Of a stretch of DNA of 15,030 nt, positions 1 to 7,400 are shown one piece after another. The notes under the pieces are model-generated. The model saw only the letters and a program-made list of their open reading frames with translations. It was not told where the DNA came from and did no database searches. The stretch is from Methanosarcinales archaeon (lineage in GTDB: Archaea; Halobacteriota; Methanosarcinia; Methanosarcinales; Methanogasteraceae). Location of the stretch: positions 1 through 15,030 of the forward strand of contig JAUWGA010000017.1 in the NCBI GenBank assembly GCA_030606635.1, written 5' to 3'. Position 1 is the stretch's first letter, and each line of letters starts with the position of its first letter. Position numbers and translations under genes: made by a program.

Positions 1-160
1 ATTTACTATAACTTAAATGTTTCTGTCTTATCGATCGAAAAAAATGGTGGTGGGGTCACCGCCGCCTGCGGTAACCCCAGTAGATGATGACCATCAGCGC
101 GATCACGAGGATCATCCCGAGCATCGGAGCGCCAGAGAAGGATAGTCCTGTGTTGAACTT
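1..160. repeat. Direct repeat copy 1: 3' end and trailing spacer of the CobN-like gene
   Basis: This stretch aligns without gaps to 4360-4519 (offset 4359) with 6 mismatches in 160 bp. It covers 55 bp of spacer and the codons for the terminal membrane helix and RRRR. Only one mismatch falls in the noncoding 55 bp. Similarity continues weakly to about 208. The left edge may lie beyond the window. Confidence 0.95.
38..44 (-). terminator. Oligo-T terminator candidate after gene 1
   Basis: Seven consecutive T residues on the minus strand lie 11 nt after the stop codon. Archaeal RNA polymerases commonly terminate at such T-runs without a hairpin. No strong stem precedes it; a short ATCGAT-type palindrome follows. 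Conserved exactly in the copy after gene 2. Confidence 0.5.
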
Positions 161-3100
161 CTCTGATTTTTCGACCGTCATCTCGGATCCTTCAACGTAG
201 TCTGACTGTTCAGATGGTTTCGATTCTTTCACAGACTCTACTGGCTGGCTCACATCTGTTCCAACCCCACCTTCTCTTACCGTCTCATTCGTGGTGGATG
301 TGGATGATCTGCTCTGCTGTGCCGTATCTTCGGTATCAGTGTCGTCAAACCAGTCTGGCGGATATGTGCCGTCTCCGCCACCACTGCTGCTGCCTGTGTC
401 CGTATCAGTGGGTTGTGATGATGCACTCTCCCTGCCGGCAACAGCATCCATAACCTCTCGATATTTCGCTGCTACGTCTGGCGAAACCACGTCCGAATCG
501 AGTGCGGAGATGATTCCTGACACGTGTTCATCGAGGAGCGGATTTCCACAGGTGTGGTGGCAGCAGGTTGCGCCGTGCTCCGTAACGGATTCCACATATT
601 CTTTCGCGAGACTCTTGATCACGTCTGGGTCAACATTCCAGTAGGGGTTACCTTCAGAATCCAGCTTCCGTGTAGCTTCGAGCATCCGGGCAGTCATGGA
701 CTGGTATGCATACGGGCTATTCTGCTTAAGCCAATCACTCATTGCAGGATCGTTGACGTACGTCTCAAATACCTGATCCCAGACATGATCCGAAATGAGT
801 TCAGGGCTTGTCACCTGCCAGCCCCATAGATTCTCTACAAAGTCCGCAAATTCCCTTACGCCTGCGTAACCGTGTCCCTGCATCCCCTCTATCCATTCAG
901 GATTGAAGTATCTGGCATAGAGTTCACCCGAGATGAAAACACTCAGCGTCTCAACTTCCTCGCCGCCAACCGCCCTCAGGTTCGTCACATACGAATCAGG
1001 CGTATTCCCGCCGGATGCGTACGTGACCGCGAGATTCAAGCCCCCCAGATACTGGAAGAAGTCATCGTTGTCAAAGACACCGTAGAGGTTCGAACTCCGG
1101 CTATGCATCGTGACCTCGACATCTGCAAGGTTCTTCGTGAAGAGATCGGTTGCGCTCTCGCCCCAGACATCCCCCCCATAAGCGTTGCCCATCCGGTCGA
1201 TGAAGAGTTGTGCCAGAACGTCGGTATCGTTCCATGTGTTGCTTGCTCCAATCGCGTTGGCAAGCCCAGGCCCGTACGTCCCGTCAGCGCAGCCAAAAAT
1301 CCTGAAGAGCGCAAGGTTCAACGCATCCGACGCGTTGAGCGATGGATCTTCCGCCATCAGGGCAGCTGCAAGTGCATCTGCATTCTCTTTTACGTAATTT
1401 GGGCAGTCAGCAGTTTCGTTCTGTTCATAAGCAAGCCGCACAGCCCGGTCAAGGAGAACAATCTTATCAGGGAACATGTCCCGGTAGAGTCCTGAGACCA
1501 CAATCATAACATCGATACGCGGGCGGTTCATCGATTCGGATGGAATGGCTGTGACATCCACAACCTTTCCTTTGTCCCAGACCGGCTCTATGCCAAGCAG
1601 GTAGAGTATCTGCGCTTCCATCACACCCTCGTGGCGTGTGGTCTCGCAAGCCCAGAGGATGTATGCCACCTTCATTGGATATGTGTCGTTGTGAGCGGCA
1701 AGATGCATCGCAAGCGTCTGGTTCACCATATCCTTACCAAGTTCCCATGCCGCTTTGGTTGGCGGCTTGCGCTGGTCGAACGCATAGAAGTTTCGTCCGG
1801 TTGGAAGTGCATCAGGCGTTCGCACCGGGTCTCCGCCGAGATTCGGCGGTATAAACGTACCATTAAGTGCATCGAGGACTGCTGATACCTCGTTCTCGCC
1901 TTCCGCAAGGTTCTGGGCGTAGTTAAGCGCATTCTCAAGATGCGCCTCGACGCTTGTTGAGTTCGTGCCCATAACCTCGATCTGCGCATCATAGATCGAG
2001 AGCCCTTGGTTGATGACGAGATCCAGCAGCGTGAGCGTCGCATCCTCGGAGTCATTGAATGGTCTGACATCATCTGCAAACGAATTACCAAGCATCGAGT
2101 TCACCATACCGACGAGTTTGTCGCCATGCGGTGATGTTCCGAGAATGTGCAATCCATAAGGCATCGAAATACTCCGGAGATCGTCAAGCAGATGTTCCAG
2201 ATCTTCTAAGAACTCCTCAAACTCTGTCTGGTTCGCAGTCAGATTCTGTGCAAACGGGGTCAGATCAATGCCCAGCCGCTCGTTAAGGTAGAGTTCCTGT
2301 GTCAGATTGATTATCTCTGCCCTGTGCGCTGCCTTGAGTGCGGGGTTTGCGACCTGTAGCTCATACAGAAGCACCTCATCTGCAAGCTCTGAGTAATTGC
2401 CATACAACCCGGCAGCGATGACCGGCGGAACAAGATGGTCGACGATGACCGCGCTGCCCCTGCGTTTCGCCTGAATCCCCTCGCCAAGTCCGTCCACTAT
2501 GTACGGGTACACAACAGGTATGTCACCAACCATGATCGAGGGCCAATCGTATCTGGATAGTCCGAACTGTTTTCCGGGCAGCCATTCCTGCGTTCCATGA
2601 CGCCCGAAATGGACGATCACATCAGCCTCGTACTCCTTCTGGAGCCAGAGATAGAACGCGATGTACTGGTGATGCGGGGCTAACTCCTTGTCGTGGTAGA
2701 GCGCCTCGTTGTTCTGGAGCCAACCGCGGGTGGGCTGCGGTGCAAGCATCACGTTATTCCCGAGATCGATCTTCGGGATGACAAGATACTTCCCGGTCTC
2801 ATTCTCCCAGACCATGATCTCACCTGGCAGCGGACCCCATCTCTCAAGCACCTCCTGCCTCCGCTCATACGGTAGCCCCATGAACCACGCCTCATAAGTA
2901 GCCTCCGGGATCAGTCCTACTTTTCCGGTGCTGACAAGTTCTTCAAGCACACCGGGCGCCCATGTCCCGACATTGATGCCCTGCGAAAGCATCGTCTCTA
3001 TGAGGGCGGTCTTGTTCGGCACAAGAGTCGTATTCACGTCATAACCGACAGCGCTCATGTTATCGAGCAGGTTGCACATACTCGGCGCAACATCCAGATA

Positions 3101-4297
3101 CGATGCGCCGATATTGTCCTTCCCACCACCATGGTTGTAATAGATGATCGCAACCTTCTTGTCGTTGTTTGCCTTTTCCCTGATGTTTATCTGGGAGATC
3201 GTGCGGTTCACGAGCCAATCCACCTGATAATCGATGGTTTGAGTCTGCTGTATGCCAGTTTCCGGATCAACCTCTGTTGCAGCCATGACGATCGGATCGA
3301 TGACTCCCGCAAGTTCAGAAAGATCGATCTTCATCATCTTATTCGTGGGCAGCGGATGGCTGCTCTCCACCCACTCAGTCCTGTTCATGTAGTTGTTTAT
3401 GACTGCGTTCATCACAGGCACGCCAACACCTTCGGGATCGAATTTGAGACTGAAATAGGTGAATGATATGATGGCGTCCACGAGAGCTTCATCACCCGGT
3501 TTCAGGTAGAGATCGCACTTACTTTTGCTGCTTGTTGAGTAGAACGGGAGCGCATTGATACCACGTGATTCAAACTCCCGAACGAGCGTATCAACCGGCT
3601 CAATCTGGAATGGGTAATAGCTCTTGTAAAAGGCAATTCCCACGGTTGGCATGTTTGCGTCATACACATACCCGCCATCAGTCCGGTTCCCGTACCACAG
3701 AAGGTACTCGTCCAGGCCCTCACAGAACCATCCCGGCATATCCGGGTGATAGATCGCTCGAACTGGAAGTTCGATCGGGTCGCCAACGACAAGATCGGTC
3801 CTGTTGCAGAACTCATAAGCAAGGTAGAAGATCAGGTTCTCGAGATTGGTCTCGTTGTATGCTCCGTTCGTCCAGTAGGGATCAAGCACCTTCCTGACAT
3901 CATAAGGATCGTGAGTGTCGGGAATGCTCTCATTTAAGAGTGTGTTGTCATCGATGACCACTGCTCCATTGGCTATGGCATCCTCGATCGTTGCGTTTAT
4001 CTTGCATGCAGTCGCTGCACCGATCATATTGATGTAGATCACCTCCATCTCGCTGAGGTTGATATCCTCTGACATCACAATATCCGAAAGATAATAGGAT
4101 GCCGTGATGTTCAAGCTTGCGTTTGTGTTTATCTCTGTTGTCACGTGCTCCAGTGGGATCTGGTGGCTTTTATAGCCTGTAACGATTGCGATATCTACGT
4201 GCGGCTCGGCATCGGCAACTGCGGTTCCAACCATGGCGAGCGCAAGCATCACCATTATCAGTACGGTTATAATTTTTATCGCGGTTCTTGTATTCAT
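56..4297 (-). CDS. Membrane-anchored, extracytoplasmic CobN-like chelatase large-subunit protein
   Basis: A 1413-residue protein. Residues 1-29 form a signal peptide; the mature part begins near the ADAEPH stretch. Residues about 33-1285 are a full-length CobN/BchH-family domain. Family hallmarks seen are YYNHGGGKDNIGASYLDV (387-403), HFGRHGTQEWLPGK (563-576), YPYIVDGLGEGIQAKRRG (597-614), LPTGRNFYAFD, EPVWD, the RPRIDVM block and the NPYAYQSMTARMLE block. A CCHHTC cluster lies at 1245-1250. Residues 1290-1390 are a Ser/Thr/Asp-rich stalk, followed by a single hydrophobic helix (about 1393-1407) and a terminal RRRR. I count about 27 N-x-S/T sequons, which fits a glycosylated outward-facing protein. 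The start is fixed by an in-frame TAA two codons upstream. CobN normally works in the cytoplasm with CobS/CobT to insert cobalt into hydrogenobyrinate diamide; the export signal argues against that here. I infer a surface tetrapyrrole or metal-handling role. Family and topology are confident, reaction is not. Confidence 0.9.
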   Translation of the reverse strand: MNTRTAIKIITVLIMVMLALAMVGTAVADAEPHVDIAIVTGYKSHQIPLEHVTTEINTNASLNITASYYLSDIVMSEDINLSEMEVIYINMIGAATACKINATIEDAIANGAVVIDDNTLLNESIPDTHDPYDVRKVLDPYWTNGAYNETNLENLIFYLAYEFCNRTDLVVGDPIELPVRAIYHPDMPGWFCEGLDEYLLWYGNRTDGGYVYDANMPTVGIAFYKSYYPFQIEPVDTLVREFESRGINALPFYSTSSKSKCDLYLKPGDEALVDAIISFTYFSLKFDPEGVGVPVMNAVINNYMNRTEWVESSHPLPTNKMMKIDLSELAGVIDPIVMAATEVDPETGIQQTQTIDYQVDWLVNRTISQINIREKANNDKKVAIIYYNHGGGKDNIGASYLDVAPSMCNLLDNMSAVGYDVNTTLVPNKTALIETMLSQGINVGTWAPGVLEELVSTGKVGLIPEATYEAWFMGLPYERRQEVLERWGPLPGEIMVWENETGKYLVIPKIDLGNNVMLAPQPTRGWLQNNEALYHDKELAPHHQYIAFYLWLQKEYEADVIVHFGRHGTQEWLPGKQFGLSRYDWPSIMVGDIPVVYPYIVDGLGEGIQAKRRGSAVIVDHLVPPVIAAGLYGNYSELADEVLLYELQVANPALKAAHRAEIINLTQELYLNERLGIDLTPFAQNLTANQTEFEEFLEDLEHLLDDLRSISMPYGLHILGTSPHGDKLVGMVNSMLGNSFADDVRPFNDSEDATLTLLDLVINQGLSIYDAQIEVMGTNSTSVEAHLENALNYAQNLAEGENEVSAVLDALNGTFIPPNLGGDPVRTPDALPTGRNFYAFDQRKPPTKAAWELGKDMVNQTLAMHLAAHNDTYPMKVAYILWACETTRHEGVMEAQILYLLGIEPVWDKGKVVDVTAIPSESMNRPRIDVMIVVSGLYRDMFPDKIVLLDRAVRLAYEQNETADCPNYVKENADALAAALMAEDPSLNASDALNLALFRIFGCADGTYGPGLANAIGASNTWNDTDVLAQLFIDRMGNAYGGDVWGESATDLFTKNLADVEVTMHSRSSNLYGVFDNDDFFQYLGGLNLAVTYASGGNTPDSYVTNLRAVGGEEVETLSVFISGELYARYFNPEWIEGMQGHGYAGVREFADFVENLWGWQVTSPELISDHVWDQVFETYVNDPAMSDWLKQNSPYAYQSMTARMLEATRKLDSEGNPYWNVDPDVIKSLAKEYVESVTEHGATCCHHTCGNPLLDEHVSGIISALDSDVVSPDVAAKYREVMDAVAGRESASSQPTDTDTGSSSGGGDGTYPPDWFDDTDTEDTAQQSRSSTSTTNETVREGGVGTDVSQPVESVKESKPSEQSDYVEGSEMTVEKSEKFNTGLSFSGAPMLGMILVIALMVIIYWGYRRRR

Positions 4298-4330
4298 GTA
4301 TTATGCTTCCATATTGTTTGTTATTTTGAC

Positions 4331-4343
4331 TCGGACGGTCCGA
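4331..4343. promoter_or_regulatory. Perfect 13-bp palindrome in the gene 1 leader (possible operator)
   Basis: The sequence TCGGACGGTCCGA is a perfect inverted repeat of 6-bp arms around one central base. It sits 34-46 nt before the gene 1 start, near where the upstream TATA-like block would place transcription initiation. It is GC-rich within an AT-rich spacer. It could be a repressor operator; no regulator is encoded in the window. Confidence 0.4.
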
Positions 4344-4360
4344 ATGGTATATCCAAATTA

Positions 4361-4378
4361 TTTACTATAACTTAAATG
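4361..4378 (-). promoter_or_regulatory. TATA-like promoter element upstream of gene 1
   Basis: On the minus strand the 117-bp spacer contains an AT-rich block, ACATTTAAGTTATAGTAAAT, about 65-80 nt before the gene 1 ATG. It resembles an archaeal TATA region and would place initiation near 4340-4345. A second AT-rich candidate, GGATATACC, lies at about 4347-4354. A weak GGAAG lies about 8 nt before the ATG as a possible ribosome site. Confidence 0.4.
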
Positions 4379-4396
4379 TTTCTGTCTTATCGATCG

Positions 4397-4403
4397 AAAA
4401 AAA
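4397..4403 (-). terminator. Oligo-T terminator candidate after gene 2
   Basis: Seven T residues on the minus strand begin 11 nt past the stop of gene 2, at the same spacing as after gene 1. With the promoter-like element just beyond, this suggests transcription of the 4-3-2 operon ends, at least partly, before gene 1. Confidence 0.5.
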
Positions 4404-4414
4404 TGGTGGCGGGG

Positions 4415-7400
4415 TCACCGCCGCCTGCGGTAGCCCCAGTATATGATGACCATCAGCGCGATCACGAGGATCATCGCGAGCATCGGAGCGCCAGAGAAGG
4501 AGAGTCCTGTGTTGAATTTCTTCGAGGTCTCGACTTCCATCTCGGATCCTTCCACATAATTGCTCTCTGATTGTTTGGACGGGTTCATCGGCTGGTCAAC
4601 ATTCGTTCCGACCCCGCCTTCGATGGTGGTCTCGTTTGAGGCAGTGGATGATGTATGAGATCTGGTAGGCGTCTCGCCCTGTTCTGGCGGATGTGTGCTG
4701 CTTCCCCCTGAACTTGAACCGCCTGAGTCTGACGACGCGCTGGTCTTGCCTGCGGCATCATCCCTTATCTTCATGTACTTTTCGGCAAGCTCTGGTGATA
4801 TGCTGAACTGGGAGATGAGTCCTGCTATGTACTCATCAAGCAGCGGATTTCCGCAGCAGTTGACACAGCAGCAGGGACCATTTGCCTGGACGACAGATTC
4901 CACATGCTCCGAGACGAGCGTTTTCAGCACATCATCAAACACATCAGCCGAAGGAGTCCAGCCCCCTTTGCGTATCGTTTCGAGCATCCGTGCGGTCATG
5001 GACTGGTACGCATAAGGATTGTGTTCACCCGCAAACTTGCCGATATCATACTCTCCGCCGTATGCGTTGCCCACGTACACATCGTACACCCCTTGCCACA
5101 TATCATCGGTAATCAAGTCCGACATAGTCGCTTCCCAGCCCCAGAGATATTCCACGAACTTGGTCATCTCCCTTGCGCCTGCATAACCCTCGCCTATCAT
5201 CCCTTCGATCCACTTCGGATTGAGGTACCTGGTACGCAGTTCCTTGCGGATCACCTCGTGGAGTGATGATACTGTTGGGTCGCTGTCCAGGTCACTGTTG
5301 TCAGTGACGTAGATGTTGTCGCTGTCAAAATACTCTCCTGTGACCGCTTTGTACGCGCTTGCAAGCCCGCCCACGTACTGGAAGACGTCGTCGTTGTCGA
5401 TGAATCCGTACAGGTTCGAGTTCTGGTTGTGAACGATCGCATCGATCTGAGCGAGATTGAGCTCGAAGACGTACTCGCCCGGTATTCCCCAGACCTCGTC
5501 GCCATAGATGTGGTGCATCCTGCTCTTGTACACGTTTCCAATATCCGTATTATTCTCCCATGTCCCGCTTGCAGCGATCACGGAATCAAGATTCGGTCCG
5601 TATGTGCCGGGGGCTTCAAGGAATATCCGAGACACCGAGAGATAGGTCGCATTCTTTTCGAGAGCGACTCCGGTGTAATCCCCTTTCTTATTCAGAGCAT
5701 CGAGTATCTCGCATGTGTTGTTTTTGACATAGTTTGGATACTCGCCATCCTGCTCCAGTGTGGCATTCTCAGCAAGACGGATCGCTCTGTCGATCAGTTT
5801 CAGCTTCCCTGGAAACAGGTCACGGTGCAGCCCTGACGGCACCACCATGACATCGATCCTCGGTCTGCCAAACTCGCCCGGCTTGCCAGGCTTGCTAAGC
5901 TCGCTTGCATTGACCAGTTTAACGTCATAAACTTTGCCGTACTCATCCCAGACCGGTTCCGCACCGACCAGATGCAGGATCTCGGACTCGACAACACCCC
6001 GATCGGTCATCGCCCACGCCCACAAGACGATGGCGAGTTTTTCAGGGTATGCTCCGCCATGATCCTCTTGATACCTTTCGATGAGTGCGTCCGCCATCTT
6101 CTGACCAACCTCCCACGCTTCTTCTGTTGGTACCGCTTGCGGGTTCATCGAATAGAAGTTTCGCCCTGTCGGAAGCGTGTCCGGGTCTCTTATCGGGTCG
6201 TCTGCCGAAGACGGCGGGATGTATCCACCGTCGAACCCATCAAGTGTCCGGTTCACCTCGATCGTGCAGTTTCCGATATCGCCTGAGAATCCAGCCGCAC
6301 GGTTCAGGTATGTGGTGAGATTGTCGCTTGACTGGTTGAGCACACGCATCTGTATTTCTTTGACATTTGTCTCATTGAGAGCTGTCCCATTGAGAACCTC
6401 CTCGATGAGCTGCATGGTGCAGTTATCCAGTCTCGATTCGTTCGCTACCTGTCTGGAATGGGGATATCCCTCGTATCCTATCATACGTGCAACCTCTCTC
6501 TTGTACTCGTCGCGGAGCATCGAGATTATAAGAGATGCTTTCGGTTCACCCACCGGAGGCTCACCAAACGTGTGCAAGCCATAAGGCATGAAATCAGTCT
6601 TCAGGTCGTAGAGATACCCTTCAAGTTCCACAACGAAATCATAGAATTTAGCATCAGTCATGTTGGTCAGGTTGACCTTGAGATCGTCGTCGAGATGCAG
6701 TTCCTCGCATTCCGATGTGATCGTCTCCTTGCACTCCTCTTTAACGGCAGCATCACCACCAGCAGCCAGATAGTCCGATGTTGTCTTCAGGAGGTTTGTA
6801 TAATTCCCGTAGAGCCCCGCAGCAACGATCGGAGGCGTCATGTGCGTGATCATCGTTGCGCTTCCCCGCCGCTTTGCTTGTGTTCCTTCCGCGATGTTGT
6901 CCACGATGTAGGGGTAGATCACAGGCATGTCCTGGATCAGGATTGCGGGCCAACAGTCCCGGCTCGACAATCCCGATTCCTTGCCGGGAAGCCACTCCTG
7001 GGTTCCGTGTTTTCCAAAGTGCAGGATAGCGTCCGCACCGAACCCGCCGGATTCCTGCTCCTGCTTAAGCCAGAGATAGAACGCGATGTACTGGTGGTGC
7101 GGCGGGACATCCTTGCTATGGTACAGCACAGTATTGTTCTGGAGCCAACCACGCGTAGGCTGTGGCGTAAGAATCACGTTTCCGAAGGAGAGCTTCGAGA
7201 TCACGAAATACTCTTCTCCTGTCGTCTCGTTCTCCCACGTCATGATCTCTCCGGGCGGCTCGCCCCACCGCTCATTCACCTCTTTCTGCCGCTCATCATC
7301 GAGTTTGCCGAACCATCCGAGATACGTTTCGACAGGGATCAGGGTTGCTGTTCCGGATTCAACGAGTCTTTCAAGCTCGCCTGGAGCCCATGTCCCGATA

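Larger units (their letters stand above)
4360..4519. repeat. Direct repeat copy 2: 3' end and trailing spacer of the propeller-DUF4430-CobN gene
   Basis: This is the partner of the repeat at 1-160. It contains the stop codon, the membrane-anchor codons, the oligo-T run and the TTTAAGTTA element. Identity drops sharply further into the genes, where the two proteins are clearly diverged, so this end has been homogenised or recently exchanged. Confidence 0.95.

Noticed and set aside
872..1495. A 207-codon plus-strand open frame
   Set aside because: It lies fully antisense to the well-supported CobN-like gene, has no recognisable domain, and reads as low-complexity Arg/Pro/Ser-rich shadow translation.
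56..4297. Assigning aerobic cobaltochelatase cobN or magnesium chelatase bchH as gene symbol
   Set aside because: The protein is exported and membrane-anchored, and no AAA+ partners or corrin/chlorophyll biosynthesis genes are present, so the symbol would imply an unsupported reaction.
1..4519. The 160-bp direct repeats as ends of a mobile element
   Set aside because: They coincide with homologous coding 3' ends, have no inverted terminal structure, and no transposase or integrase is encoded between them.
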